Assembly (NCBI RefSeq): GCF_000719115.1
Contig: NZ_JOEA01000002.1
Location: 186,001-250,000, forward strand
Reading direction: 5' to 3'
DNA: 64,000 nucleotides
DNA from: Lentzea albidocapillata
GTDB lineage: Bacteria > Actinomycetota > Actinomycetes > Mycobacteriales > Pseudonocardiaceae
In this document: one piece after another, positions 38,225-47,403 of the stretch
Layout of the letters: every line of letters starts with the position of its first letter
Numbering within the stretch: position 1 is the first letter of the stretch
Translations under genes and position numbers: made by a program
Notes under the pieces: generated by a model
What the model saw: the letters and a program-made list of their open reading frames with translations, nothing else
Told to the model about the DNA's origin: nothing
Databases searched by the model: none

Positions 38225-38632
38225 TTGATTCGCAAAACCCTGACGGTCCTGGCCGGGGCCGCGTTCGCGGCGTCGCTGGTGTCGATGCCCGCGAACGCGT
38301 CCTCCGTTCCGGAGATCACCGAGCCGAGCGGTGACGTGTCGGCCGCTGCCTACAGTGACTGCCCTGCGGACCGCATGTGCATCTGGACGGGTCTCAACGG
38401 CACGGGTGGGATCGGCATCTTCCGCGTCGGTGACGCCAACCTCGGTGCCGCTCCCGGCCCCAGCGGGCTCAACAACAACGCCGAGAGCATGAGGAACCGC
38501 ACCAGCCAGCGGTGGTGCCACTACGACGGGGCCAACTACACCGCCCTGATGGCGGCCGGTGGGCCTGGCGGCGGGGCGAACATCCTGCCCGAGTTCCGCA
38601 ACCGGATCACCTCGTTGCGGGTGTGCCCCTGA
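38225..38632 (+). CDS. Secreted peptidase-inhibitor family I36-like protein, first of a tandem pair
   Basis: 135 residues with a clear signal peptide (MIRKTLTVLAGAAFAASLVSMPANA). The mature part has the DCPADRMCIWTGLNGTG cysteine motif and later Cys residues in RWCHYDG and the terminal LRVCP. These correspond to the disulfide-linked beta-gamma-crystallin-like I36 (SMPI) family. Known members inhibit metalloproteases; many homologues are uncharacterised. TTG 38225 is chosen because GGGGGAG lies 5 nt upstream. It is followed 13 bp later by a paralogue. Confidence 0.82.
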   Translation: MIRKTLTVLAGAAFAASLVSMPANASSVPEITEPSGDVSAAAYSDCPADRMCIWTGLNGTGGIGIFRVGDANLGAAPGPSGLNNNAESMRNRTSQRWCHYDGANYTALMAAGGPGGGANILPEFRNRITSLRVCP

Positions 38633-38645
38633 CCGGAGGTGAGTC

Positions 38646-39011
38646 GTGCTGGCCAGCAGAGCAGCAGCGCTCGTGGCCGGCGCGGTGATGGCGGGGTCGC
38701 TGTACGCAGCGGCCCCTGCCGTCGCCGGGCCGGTGTCGCCGGCCGCGTGGAGTGACTGTCCCGCGAACCGGTTCTGCATGTGGACCGGTGTCAGCGGCAC
38801 GGCGCGGATCATCATCCTTCGCGTCGGTGACGCCGACCTGGGTGTCCCAGGTCCCCGGCCTGAGGTCAGGAGTGCGTACAACCGCACCGCCGCGCCATGG
38901 TGCTTGTACGGGCGGACCAACTACATGGACCTCATCGCCGTCGTGGACCCTGGCGGTCGGGAAAACCTCCCGCCGGACGCCCGCGTGGCATCGGTGCGGC
39001 CCTGCCCTTAG
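38646..39011 (+). CDS. Secreted peptidase-inhibitor family I36-like protein, second of the pair
   Basis: 121 residues from GTG 38646, with GGAGG upstream. Signal peptide (LVAGAVMAGSLYAAAPAVA), then SDCPANRFCMWTGVSGTARI, WCLYGRTNYMDLI and a terminal VRPCP. The cysteine pattern is the same as in the preceding gene, with a shorter spacer, so the two arose by duplication and diverged. Its stop overlaps the stop of the convergent SARP gene by 3 bp. Confidence 0.82.
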   Translation: MLASRAAALVAGAVMAGSLYAAAPAVAGPVSPAAWSDCPANRFCMWTGVSGTARIIILRVGDADLGVPGPRPEVRSAYNRTAAPWCLYGRTNYMDLIAVVDPGGRENLPPDARVASVRPCP

Positions 39012-41035
39012 GCGCCGGTCAGTCCGGCGGCGAGCGGGCCTGCGTTGTGTCCACAGTGGTCGAAATACTGCTGGCACACCGAGGCCAGTTCCCAGGCGTG
39101 TTCGGCCATTCCGCATACCGCCGCTGTCTCGACTACGGCCTGCAGTGTCGGCAGTTCGGTGTCGAACCACGCGACCGGGTCGCAGGCGTCCGGCTCCACG
39201 TGGTGGCGCAGTGCCGTGCCGGGTGCGGGCTTCAGCCCGTCCGTGGGCAGCCGGGCGGCCATCGACTCCGCCATCGCGAGGCAGGCGCCGACCGCGCGGG
39301 TGAGCACGGCGCCCTGCTCGGGTTCGGCCTGTTCGGCGGCGAAGCAGCGCAACAGGTCGTGCATGCCGTAGCGAATCGCGGTGCCGCAGCCGGCGGTGCT
39401 CACCAGGTGCCAGCTGACGAGGTCTTCCAGCACCCGTTCCGCGCCGGTCTGCTCGATGTCCAGCAGTGCGGCCGCGAGCCAGCCGGGCACCGTGGTGGCG
39501 GGCAGCAGACCCAGGCGGCGGAACAACATCTGGTGCGACTGCGACAGCTGCCGGTAGCTCGCGTCGAAGCTCGCCCGGACGCCGAGGTCGCCCGCCTCCA
39601 GCCAGTCGAGCCTGGTGCGTTCGTCGGCGAGCCGGGCGGCCAGGTCGTCGGCCGTCCAGTGTGGATGGTCGAGCAGCAGTGCGCCCGCGATTCGCAACGC
39701 CAGCGGCAACCCGCCGCAGTGCGCCACCAGCGCGTCGCCCGGTGGTACTCCGGCGATCTTGGTCAGTAGCTCGGCTGACTCGCCGGCATCGAGCAGGCCC
39801 AGCCGCACCAGCCGCGCGCCCTCCAGCTCACCGAGCGTGCGCCTGCTCGTCACCAGCACCGCACAGCCGGGTTCAGCCGGCACGAACGGCCGCACCTGGC
39901 GCGCGTCGGCCGCGTTGTCGACGACCAGCAACACCTCCCGTCCGGCCAGCAGGTCCCGTAGCAGTGCCGAGCATTCGTCCTCTGCGGCCGGCACGAGGTC
40001 GGCGGGTACCCCGAGCGCGCGCAGGAACTGCTGCAGCACCGCCATCGTGTCGTCGCCGCGCAACGTCGCGAAGAGCTGGCCGTCCGGAAAACGCTCGCGC
40101 ACCCGGTGGGCCAGCTGCACGACGAGCGATGTCTTGCCGAGCCCCGCGGCACCCGAGACGACAACGAGCGGCCCGTGTTCCCGGCGCGGCGCGGTGAGCA
40201 CGTCCGCCAGCTCGGTGAGCAACTCCTCGCGACTGACGAAGTCGGGCAGCGCCGGTGGCAGCTGGCGGGGCTGATGTGCCTTGCGCGGCAACGGCAACGC
40301 GGGCCGCGCGACCGGTTCGCCGCGCAGGATGCGGGCGTGCAGCGCGCGCAGTTGCTCCGACGGTTCGACGCCCAGCTCGTCCACCATGGTGCGGCGGAAC
40401 GCGAGGAACACATCGAGCGCCTCCGGCACCCGGCCGCGCCGTGCCAGCGCGGTCATCAGCTGGGCGCGCACCCGTTCGCGCAACGGGTGCTCGGCCGCGG
40501 CGGCGGTGAGCTCGCCGATCAGGTCGGCGGTGCCGCCGAGCAGGAGATCTGCGTCGACGCGCTCCTCCAGCACCGTCATCCGCAGCTCGTCGAGCTGTGT
40601 GGCGACCGGCTCGGTGAGCTGCAGGTCGACGGGACCGCGCCAGCGCCCGAGCGCCTCGCGCAACCTCGTAGCGCCCAACGCCACGTCACCGCCCGCGATC
40701 AGCCCGCGCGCGGCGGCCAGGTCCTGCCGCACCAGCTCGACATCGAGCTCCGCCGCGGCGGCGCGCAACACGTACCCCGTGGCCGCGGTCGCGATCCGCT
40801 CCTTGCCGAGCACCCGCCGCAGCCGCGAGATGATGCCCTGCAACTGCACCTTCGCCGACGCCGGCGGCACCTCACCCCACAGCTCGTCGAACATCCGGCC
40901 GACCGGCACGACCTCGTTCGCGTGCCATACGAGCAACGCGAGCACCGTGCGCATCTGCGGTGTGCCCACAGCGACCTCGGCACCGTCGCGTTCCACCCGA
41001 AACGCTCCGAGCAGCCTGAAAGACCACATCCCCAA
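39008..41035 (-). CDS. SARP-family regulator with NB-ARC ATPase (AfsR-like, short form)
   Basis: 675 residues. Residues ~1-95 are an OmpR-type winged helix (FRLLGAFRVERDGAEVAVGTPQMRTVLALLVWHANEVV). Residues ~100-245 are the bacterial transcriptional activation domain. An NB-ARC module follows with Walker A GAAGLGKTSLVVQL, Walker B LLVVDNAADA and the GLPLALRIAGALL motif. The long TPR domain of AfsR is absent; the protein ends about 80 residues after a predicted winged-helix region, so this is a short form or a truncation. It is a pathway activator candidate for the I36-like genes or for the upstream cluster. Confidence 0.88.
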   Translation of the reverse strand: MGMWSFRLLGAFRVERDGAEVAVGTPQMRTVLALLVWHANEVVPVGRMFDELWGEVPPASAKVQLQGIISRLRRVLGKERIATAATGYVLRAAAAELDVELVRQDLAAARGLIAGGDVALGATRLREALGRWRGPVDLQLTEPVATQLDELRMTVLEERVDADLLLGGTADLIGELTAAAAEHPLRERVRAQLMTALARRGRVPEALDVFLAFRRTMVDELGVEPSEQLRALHARILRGEPVARPALPLPRKAHQPRQLPPALPDFVSREELLTELADVLTAPRREHGPLVVVSGAAGLGKTSLVVQLAHRVRERFPDGQLFATLRGDDTMAVLQQFLRALGVPADLVPAAEDECSALLRDLLAGREVLLVVDNAADARQVRPFVPAEPGCAVLVTSRRTLGELEGARLVRLGLLDAGESAELLTKIAGVPPGDALVAHCGGLPLALRIAGALLLDHPHWTADDLAARLADERTRLDWLEAGDLGVRASFDASYRQLSQSHQMLFRRLGLLPATTVPGWLAAALLDIEQTGAERVLEDLVSWHLVSTAGCGTAIRYGMHDLLRCFAAEQAEPEQGAVLTRAVGACLAMAESMAARLPTDGLKPAPGTALRHHVEPDACDPVAWFDTELPTLQAVVETAAVCGMAEHAWELASVCQQYFDHCGHNAGPLAAGLTGA

Positions 41036-41419
41036 TACCTCCCCCGCCGTCAGGGTGGCACAGGGGCCGATACCGCCGCGAGAGATTCGATCGGATCCAA
41101 AGTCTCACACGCGAGCGCTCGCACAGAATGGTCGGTGGCAATTCAGCCGTGTGGTCGGCGGTGGAACGAGCGGCATTGCGTGCCAGCTGGTCGGGTGAGT
41201 GCAGGTGCAATCACATCAATCACCCGCGTGAAGTATTACCACCAAATCCAATTGAACCTTTTACCATCTTGACGACCCGTTTGTTAGCGATAACACTGCC
41301 CTGGCGGTGACACGCACCCCGCACTGCCAGGCGAAACGCCGAAGACGTGACCTTGGTGAAGGTCGGCGTGGGCGCCTGCGCCACAACCACGTCCGACCCT
41401 CACCGAGGCGGGATCGCCA
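41036..41419. other. Intergenic region between SARP and nuclease-like genes
   Basis: 384 bp between two divergent genes, with no coding sequence I can support. It includes an AT-rich tract around 41210-41295 with TTGACG at 41269-41274 followed by TTAGCGATAAC, which may form part of a promoter. No clear dyad or repeat is seen. Confidence 0.4.
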
Positions 41420-42277
41420 TTGCCCAGCTCAGCAACATCGATGATCTGTCCAGGGTTCGTCCGCCGCTCCTGGTGGCGCTCCAGCCAGGGCGCACGGCTC
41501 GCGCTGGCCGGCTTGGGCGTCGTGACGACGGTCGCCACCACGGGAGCGATCGCCTTCAACGGTGTTGTGGTGCCGGGACGGCACGGAAGCTCCGGCCTGG
41601 AAGCGAACCTGCGCAGAGGTGACTCCGTCGAGGTGACTGTCCACAAGGTATCCGAAGTGGACTCTTTCGAGGGGGTAGAGCCAGGCACCGGCCTCTTCGT
41701 CCGGGCCCGCGTCGCCGGGGTGCGCCCGGCCGGCGACTGCTGGCGGGCGGAGTCCCGCGCTGCCGCCCAGAACCTGTTGCTCGGCAAGGACGTGCGGCTC
41801 GTCATGAGGATGGATGACGGTTCCGGCGGTGATCAGATCATGGTCGACGTCCTGCTGCCGAACGGCGACGACTACGCATGGACCATCGTGCACGACGGCG
41901 CGGCGCCTGCGGATCGGTCGGCCCGGAAAGACCTCGCGACGGTCGAGTCCGACGCTCGCCACGACCGCCGTGGCGTGTGGGCGACCAGCTGTGATCCCGG
42001 CGCAACGAACGTGACGGCGACCAGCGCGCCTTCGTCGTCCGCGCCGACCACAGCCACGACCACCACCGCGACAACCGTTCCAGCGCCGGCGGAGTCTCCC
42101 CCGCCGCGGTCATCGTCGGCACCGGAGCCTTCCGTGCCGCCTGACGATCTGTGGGACGACATCCTGAAAGGCGGGCGGTGTACCGCCGAAGGTGAGCGGC
42201 GGACGTCCCTCACGGGCAGGGAGATGGTGTGCGTCCGCAACCAGAAGGACGAACTGAGGTGGCGGCGTGAGAAGTGA
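41420..42277 (+). CDS. Exported staphylococcal-nuclease-like (SNase fold) protein
   Basis: 285 residues from TTG 41420 (ATG 41441 in frame is an alternative). One N-terminal hydrophobic helix (LALAGLGVVTTVATTGAIAF) anchors or exports it. The central part resembles the OB-fold of thermonucleases: RARVAGVRPAGDCWRAESRAAAQNLLLGKDVRL, MVDVLLPNGDDYAWTIVHDGAAPAD, and ATVESDARHDRRGVWATSC. A Ser/Thr/Pro-rich tail follows. Catalytic arginines typical of active nucleases are not all in place, so it may be a non-nuclease relative. It overlaps the next gene. Confidence 0.72.
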   Translation: MPSSATSMICPGFVRRSWWRSSQGARLALAGLGVVTTVATTGAIAFNGVVVPGRHGSSGLEANLRRGDSVEVTVHKVSEVDSFEGVEPGTGLFVRARVAGVRPAGDCWRAESRAAAQNLLLGKDVRLVMRMDDGSGGDQIMVDVLLPNGDDYAWTIVHDGAAPADRSARKDLATVESDARHDRRGVWATSCDPGATNVTATSAPSSSAPTTATTTTATTVPAPAESPPPRSSSAPEPSVPPDDLWDDILKGGRCTAEGERRTSLTGREMVCVRNQKDELRWRREK

Positions 42278-42782
42278 GGATCGTGTCGATCTGTTCAGCG
42301 AGCCGATCGACGTCGTCGAACCGGCACCTCGCCTGGAGGACGGCAGGCCGCCGCGCGGGCTGACGGCGCAGGGCTGGGTCCGCACGACCGGCTGGCTCCA
42401 GATCGGCGACCGGCCGGTGAGTTCCGCCTACGTCGCCGCGGCGGTCGGGTTCCTGTGGGCGCCGATCGTCGCGGTCACGCTGATGGCCGCGTTCCCGGTC
42501 GCGGCCGGGATTCTGGTGATCACCGCTCCGGCGGTGTCCGGTTCGGCCTGGTGGTTCTTCACCACCTGCGTGAGGCCTGCGTCCTCCGCACGGAACATCG
42601 GACTGAAGCTCGCGAGCGACCTGTTCGCAGGGGACGTCGTCCGGCTGTACGGCTCGATCGGGCCGGTCGGCAGGGTGACCGCGGTGGTGCGCGACGACGA
42701 CGTCCGGGTGGACTTCCACGGCGGAGGGCGTCAGTCCTGGGCTCCCTCGCGCGTTGTGCACGTCGCGGAGTTGCTCAGTTGA
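42267..42782 (+). CDS. Small membrane protein of unknown function
   Basis: 171 residues from GTG 42267, overlapping the previous gene by 11 bp and therefore probably translated with it. Two predicted transmembrane stretches (SAYVAAAVGFLWAPIVAV and AFPVAAGILVITAPAVSG) lie in the middle. The C-terminal ~60 residues (DLFAGDVVRLYGSIGPVG, VRDDDVRVDFHGGGRQSW) look like a small beta-rich cytoplasmic domain. I do not recognise a family. Confidence 0.65.
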   Translation: MRSEDRVDLFSEPIDVVEPAPRLEDGRPPRGLTAQGWVRTTGWLQIGDRPVSSAYVAAAVGFLWAPIVAVTLMAAFPVAAGILVITAPAVSGSAWWFFTTCVRPASSARNIGLKLASDLFAGDVVRLYGSIGPVGRVTAVVRDDDVRVDFHGGGRQSWAPSRVVHVAELLS

Positions 42783-42844
42783 GGCACAGGGCATCGCCAG
42801 TGGCCGGTTTTGACGGCACGACCGGCAACGATCACGATGTCGGC

Positions 42845-43867
42845 GTGACACGCCGATCTTCCACCACGCCGAGCATCCGCGATGTCGCGGCGACCGCCGG
42901 GGTTTCGTACCAGACCGTGTCACGGGTGCTCAACGACTCGCCGCGGGTGAACGCCGGCACGCGCAGCCACGTGCTCGAGGTCATCGCACGGCTGGGTTAC
43001 CGCCCCAACCGGGCCGCTCGCGCGCTGGGTTCGGGGCTGTCGAACTCGGTGACGGTGGTGATCGCCAACACCACCCTCTACGGGTACGCCGCGACGTTGC
43101 AGGGGATCGAGGAGGCCGCGCGGTCGGAGGGGTTCGCCGTCGGTGTCCGGGTCGTGGAGTCGGACGGTCCGGTGGACGTCCGGCACGCGGTCGAGCACGT
43201 GAGCGATCCCGACGCGGGTGGTGTCGTGGTGATCGCGTTCGACACCGCGGGCGCGGAGGTGCTGCGCGCGTTGCCGGCGAAGGTTCCCGCCGTGGCCGCC
43301 ACCGAGGCCGGTGGGCTCACCGGTGTCTCGCGTTCGATGATCTTCCTCGACGAACGGCAGGCGGCCGCGGACGCGACGGGACATCTGCTGGATCTGGGGC
43401 ACCACACGGTGCACCACGTCGCGATCCCGTCGGAGAGCGGCACGAGTGCCCGCCGGGCGGGGTGGCGTACCGCGCTGGAGGACGCGGGGGCGCTCGTTCC
43501 CGAGGTGCTCACGGCGGGCTGGGACGTCCGGTCGGCCTACGAGGCCGGTGTGCGGCTCGCGGCCGACACGGCGGTCACGGCGGTGTTGTGCGGCAACGAC
43601 GACACGGCGCTGGCGGTGCGTCGTGCGCTCTACGAAGCGGGCAGGGACGTGCCGGGAGACGTCAGCATCATCGGTTTCGACGACGTGCCCGGTGCCGCGT
43701 ACTGGACACCGGCACTGACGACCGTGCGGATGGACTTCGTCGCACTCGGACGGGCCTGCCTGACGGCGATCGCCGCCGAACTGGCGGGCGAACCACAGCC
43801 GCCGCTCGCGCTCGCGCCGCCTTCGCTCGTGATTCGCGAGTCCACGGCACCCAGGCGTAACAACTAG
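42845..43867 (+). CDS. LacI-family transcriptional regulator of the galactoside locus
   Basis: 340 residues from GTG 42845. The helix-turn-helix is IRDVAATAGVSYQTVSRVLN with RLGYRPNRAARAL as hinge region, then a periplasmic-binding-protein-like sensor domain (VVIANTTLYGYAATLQGIEEAARSEGF, AVLCGNDDTALAVRRAL, VSIIGFDDVPGAAYWTPALTTVRMD). Members repress sugar genes until the sugar binds. It lies directly upstream of the alpha-galactosidase and transporter genes, with two candidate operators between, so it likely controls them and senses a galactoside. Confidence 0.9.
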   Translation: MTRRSSTTPSIRDVAATAGVSYQTVSRVLNDSPRVNAGTRSHVLEVIARLGYRPNRAARALGSGLSNSVTVVIANTTLYGYAATLQGIEEAARSEGFAVGVRVVESDGPVDVRHAVEHVSDPDAGGVVVIAFDTAGAEVLRALPAKVPAVAATEAGGLTGVSRSMIFLDERQAAADATGHLLDLGHHTVHHVAIPSESGTSARRAGWRTALEDAGALVPEVLTAGWDVRSAYEAGVRLAADTAVTAVLCGNDDTALAVRRALYEAGRDVPGDVSIIGFDDVPGAAYWTPALTTVRMDFVALGRACLTAIAAELAGEPQPPLALAPPSLVIRESTAPRRNN

Positions 43868-43892
43868 GTAACGCGCTCTTTCCACGTCGGCA

Positions 43893-43906
43893 TGTTAACG
43901 CTCACA
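43893..43906. promoter_or_regulatory. LacI-type operator candidate 1
   Basis: TGTTAACGCTCACA is an imperfect dyad (10 of 14 symmetric positions) around a central CG, a common form of LacI-family sites. It lies 26 bp after the regulator stop and 58 bp before the alpha-galactosidase start. Confidence 0.55.
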
Positions 43907-43918
43907 CTGTGCCGATGA

Positions 43919-43932
43919 TGTGACCGGTCACA
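43919..43932. promoter_or_regulatory. Perfect 14-bp palindrome, operator candidate 2
   Basis: TGTGACCGGTCACA is a perfect palindrome 31 bp upstream of the GTG of the alpha-galactosidase gene and 12 bp after the first dyad. Its half-site differs from a typical LacI CG-centred box, so it may be read by another regulator, for example one of the CRP or GntR type. Confidence 0.55.
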
Positions 43933-43963
43933 CAAAGTTGACCTGCGGAAATGAGGGCCCACT

Positions 43964-46108
43964 GTGATTTCGATGGAGTCCGCGACCAGCGTGGTCTGGG
44001 GCCATTCGGCGCTGGAACTGGTGGTGGACGTGGCGTCCGGCGGCCCGGTCGGCGTCCGCTCGCTCACCGCCGGAGGCGACCGCGCTGATCGTCCCCGAGC
44101 TGTGCAGCCGCTGGTCGAGCTGCTGGTGGCGGGCCAGGGACGGGCCCGGGTCTCGCACAGGTTCTCCGAGACCGCGGTGGGCACGCGCATGGTCTTCGCC
44201 GGTTCCTCCAGCGGCACCGACGGCAAGTGGCGCGAGCTGCACATCGACCTGAGGGACGAGCGGACTGGCCTGGTGGCGCGCACGACGTTCCGCTCGGTGG
44301 ACGGGATCGCCGCCTGCCAGATCACCACCACCGTGACCAACCAGGGTCAGGAGCCGGTGCTGCTGCAGGGGTTGAGCTCCTTCGCCGCCGGTTTCGGCCA
44401 CGCGCGGGCCGAGGACGTCGACCTGCTCAGAGCGGACAGCGAGTGGCTCGGAGAGGGACGGTGGGCCCGCCACCCGTTGCGCGACGGCGCCCTGCCCGAC
44501 CTCGGCCTCGGGCTGCACGGGCAGGACGGTCGTGGCCGGGTCGCCGTCGTCAGCACCGGCACGTGGTCGACGGGAACGGTCCTGCCGACCGGCGGGCTCG
44601 TCGACCGGCGAACCGATCAGGCGTGGCTGTGGCAGGTCGAGCACAACGGAGCGTGGCGCTGGGAGGTGGCCGAGCGGATGAACGGCGTCTACGTCGCGCT
44701 GCTCGGGCCGACCGACATCGACCACCAGTGGCAGCAGCGCCTGCTGCCGGGTGAGTCGTTCACCTCCGTCCCGGTGTCGGTGGCGGTGTCGGCGTCCGGT
44801 GTGGACGGTGCGATCGCCGCGCTGACCCGGCATCGGCGCGAGATCGTGCGCCCGCACCGCGACCTCACCGCTTTGCCGGTGGTGTTCAACGACTACATGA
44901 ACACGCTGATGGGCGATCCCACCACGGAGAAGCTGCTGCCGTTGATCGACGCGGCGGCCGACGCGGGTGCGGAGGTGTTCTGCGTCGACGCGGGCTGGTA
45001 CGACAACGGCTCGAGCTGGTGGGACGGCGTCGGTGAATGGGAGCCGTCGTCGACCAGGTTCCCCGCCGGCATCGAGGAGGTGATCGGGCACATCCGCGCG
45101 CGCGGCATGGTGCCCGGCCTGTGGCTGGAGCCGGAGGTGATCGGCGTGCGCAGCCCGATGGGCGACCGGCTGCCCGAGTCCGCGTTCCTGCAACGGGGCG
45201 GTTTCCGGCTGGTCGAGCACGGCCGCTACCACCTGGACCTGCGCGACCCGCGAGCCGTCGCACACCTCGACGCGGTGGTCGACCGGCTGGTCGGCGAGCT
45301 GGGCGTGGGGTATTTCAAGCTCGACTACAACATCGACGGTGGTGCGGGCACGGACGTGGCCGCGGACAGCGTCGGTGCCGGCCTGCTCGCCTGCAACCGG
45401 GCGCACCTCGCGTGGCTCGACGCGGTCCTGGACCGGCATCCCGGACTGGTCCTGGAGAACTGCGCGTCCGGTGCGATGCGGATGGACTACGCGATGTTGT
45501 CGCGGATGCAGCTGCAGTCCACCAGCGACCAGCAGGACCACCTGCGTTACCCGCCGATCGCCGTGGCCGCGCCGATGTCGGTGCTGCCGGAGCAGTCGGC
45601 CAGCTGGGCCTACCCGCAGCCGGGCATGTCCGCCGAGGAGATGGCCTTCACGCTGTGCACCGGGATGCTCGGCCGCCTGTACCTGTCCGGTCGTCTCGAC
45701 GCCATGACCGCGGCACAGCTGGATTCCGTGCGGGCCGCGGTGCGGGTGCACCAGGAGATCCGCGCCGACCTCGCCGCCGCGGTTCCGTTGTGGCCACTGG
45801 GTCTTCCCGCGTGGGACGACCGGTGGCTGAGCCTCGCCATGAAGTCCGGTGACCTCACCTACCTGGCGGTCTGGCGCCGTGGTGGTGACCGGACGGACGT
45901 CACCCTGCCGTTGCCGCATCTGCGCGGCGCGGACATCGAGCTCGACGTGCTCCACCCGTCCGATCTGCCCGAGTGGACCTGCGACTGGGACGCGGACGCG
46001 GGAGTGCTGAGCATGACCGCCCACCGCGTCCCCGCGTCGGCCCGCCTGTTCCGGATCACCCGGCTCACCTCCCCGATTCCCTCCCCCACCGAAGGGTTCG
46101 CACGATGA
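43964..46108 (+). CDS. GH36-type alpha-galactosidase
   Basis: 714 residues from GTG 43964, with GAGGG upstream. It has a beta-rich N-terminal half and a TIM barrel: LPVVFNDYMNTLMGDPT, VFCVDAGWYDNGSSWWDGVGEWEPS, PGLWLEPEVIG, YFKLDYNIDGG with the nucleophile Asp, and LQSTSDQQDHLRYPPIA with the acid/base Asp. The family removes terminal alpha-galactose from raffinose-type sugars or galactomannan. No signal peptide is seen, so it acts inside the cell on imported sugar. It overlaps the binding-protein gene (ATGA), forming an operon with the transporter. Confidence 0.92.
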   Translation: MISMESATSVVWGHSALELVVDVASGGPVGVRSLTAGGDRADRPRAVQPLVELLVAGQGRARVSHRFSETAVGTRMVFAGSSSGTDGKWRELHIDLRDERTGLVARTTFRSVDGIAACQITTTVTNQGQEPVLLQGLSSFAAGFGHARAEDVDLLRADSEWLGEGRWARHPLRDGALPDLGLGLHGQDGRGRVAVVSTGTWSTGTVLPTGGLVDRRTDQAWLWQVEHNGAWRWEVAERMNGVYVALLGPTDIDHQWQQRLLPGESFTSVPVSVAVSASGVDGAIAALTRHRREIVRPHRDLTALPVVFNDYMNTLMGDPTTEKLLPLIDAAADAGAEVFCVDAGWYDNGSSWWDGVGEWEPSSTRFPAGIEEVIGHIRARGMVPGLWLEPEVIGVRSPMGDRLPESAFLQRGGFRLVEHGRYHLDLRDPRAVAHLDAVVDRLVGELGVGYFKLDYNIDGGAGTDVAADSVGAGLLACNRAHLAWLDAVLDRHPGLVLENCASGAMRMDYAMLSRMQLQSTSDQQDHLRYPPIAVAAPMSVLPEQSASWAYPQPGMSAEEMAFTLCTGMLGRLYLSGRLDAMTAAQLDSVRAAVRVHQEIRADLAAAVPLWPLGLPAWDDRWLSLAMKSGDLTYLAVWRRGGDRTDVTLPLPHLRGADIELDVLHPSDLPEWTCDWDADAGVLSMTAHRVPASARLFRITRLTSPIPSPTEGFAR

Positions 46109-47403
46109 AGAGACTGATCGGCGTTGCCACCGTCCTTTTGGCACTCGCGGCGTGCAGCGACCCCGGCGCGGACACCGCCACCGCGGGAGCGGTCTCCTGG
46201 GCCGATCCCACCGCGTCGCTCAGCGGCGTCAAGCTGACCATGTGGGCCGCGCAGAACAGCAACACCGTGCCGGAGCAGGTGGTGGCGGCGTTCGAGAAGG
46301 CGACCGGTGCCGACGTCGACGTCGTGACGATCCCGGACCCGTACGAACAGGGCGTGCAGACCAAGGTGGCGACCGGTGACAAGCCGGACCTCGCCTTCTG
46401 GCAGCCCACCGCGTCCATGCTCACCGCGATCAACGCCAAGGCGAACCTCCAGCCGCTCACCGACGCGCCGTGGTTGCCGAAGCTGGCACCCGAACTCAAG
46501 GACATCACCGGCCTTCTCGACGGCACGCGCTATGCGGCACTGATCACCAGCCCGGCCGTGGAAGGCGTGTACTACAACAAGGACGTGTTCGCGGCCAACG
46601 GGATCACGGAACTGCCGAAGAACTTCGACGACATGATCGCCAAGGCCAGGGCACTCAAAGCCAAGGGCGTCACGCCGTTCTTCGAGATGGCCGGTGACCG
46701 CTGGGCCACCCAGTGGTGGGTGCAGGTGCTGCTCGCCGACGCCGCCAAGAACGGTCTCTGGGAGAGGATCAACACCGGCAAGGAGACCTTCACCAGTCCG
46801 GTCGTGGTCGACGCGATCAGGAAGTACCAGGCCCTGATCGACGAAGGCCTGTTCAACGCCGACATCAAGACCGCGAAGTTCGAGGACCAGGGCGCCGCGC
46901 TGCTCGACGGCAAGGCCGCGATGGTCGTGCAGGTCAACTCGTTCTTCGGGCAGCTGCAGGCGAAGTCCGACACCGCGGCGCTCGACCGGAAGATCGGGTT
47001 CTTCCCGATCTCGCCGTCCGGCAACGTCGGCACGTTCATCCCGGACCAGTCCAACGCGCTCGTCGCGTTCCGCACCGGGGACGCCAAGCGCGAGGCAGCG
47101 GCCCGGCAGCTGCTCGCGTACTGGATGGGGCCCGGCTACCAGGAGTTCGTCACCGCCCGCAAGACCGTCTCGCTGCAGCCCGCCGTCGCGAACCCCGCCG
47201 GTGTGCCGAAAGCGCTGCTCGACGTGCACGCGTCACTGGGCACCGCGGTCGGTTCCATGCAGGCGCTGGCGGTCGCGAACCCGGACCTGTACATCAACCT
47301 CGCGGACATGATCGTCGGGACGATGGCGCCGGAGCAGGTCGCGAAGGCGACGCAGGACCAGTTCGCCCAGCTGGCCAAGGCGGCCGGGGCACCGGGGTTC
47401 TGA
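46105..47403 (+). CDS. Sugar ABC transporter lipoprotein (solute-binding protein family 1)
   Basis: 432 residues. The signal sequence ends in a lipobox (LLALAACSDPG). Then comes a family 1 binding domain: LTMWAAQNSNTVPEQVVAAFEKATG, PDLAFWQPTASML, GVYYNKDVFAANGITELPKNFDDM, DKKAAM-like segment GKAAMVVQV and PSGNVGTFIPDQSNALV. It delivers sugars, here probably alpha-galactosides, to the membrane permeases that follow. Its start overlaps the alpha-galactosidase stop, and its stop overlaps the next start. Confidence 0.92.
   Translation: MKRLIGVATVLLALAACSDPGADTATAGAVSWADPTASLSGVKLTMWAAQNSNTVPEQVVAAFEKATGADVDVVTIPDPYEQGVQTKVATGDKPDLAFWQPTASMLTAINAKANLQPLTDAPWLPKLAPELKDITGLLDGTRYAALITSPAVEGVYYNKDVFAANGITELPKNFDDMIAKARALKAKGVTPFFEMAGDRWATQWWVQVLLADAAKNGLWERINTGKETFTSPVVVDAIRKYQALIDEGLFNADIKTAKFEDQGAALLDGKAAMVVQVNSFFGQLQAKSDTAALDRKIGFFPISPSGNVGTFIPDQSNALVAFRTGDAKREAAARQLLAYWMGPGYQEFVTARKTVSLQPAVANPAGVPKALLDVHASLGTAVGSMQALAVANPDLYINLADMIVGTMAPEQVAKATQDQFAQLAKAAGAPGF

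Noticed and set aside
43928..46144. Long minus-strand open frame opposite the alpha-galactosidase
   Set aside because: The plus strand encodes a full GH36 enzyme with catalytic residues; the antisense translation has no recognisable features.
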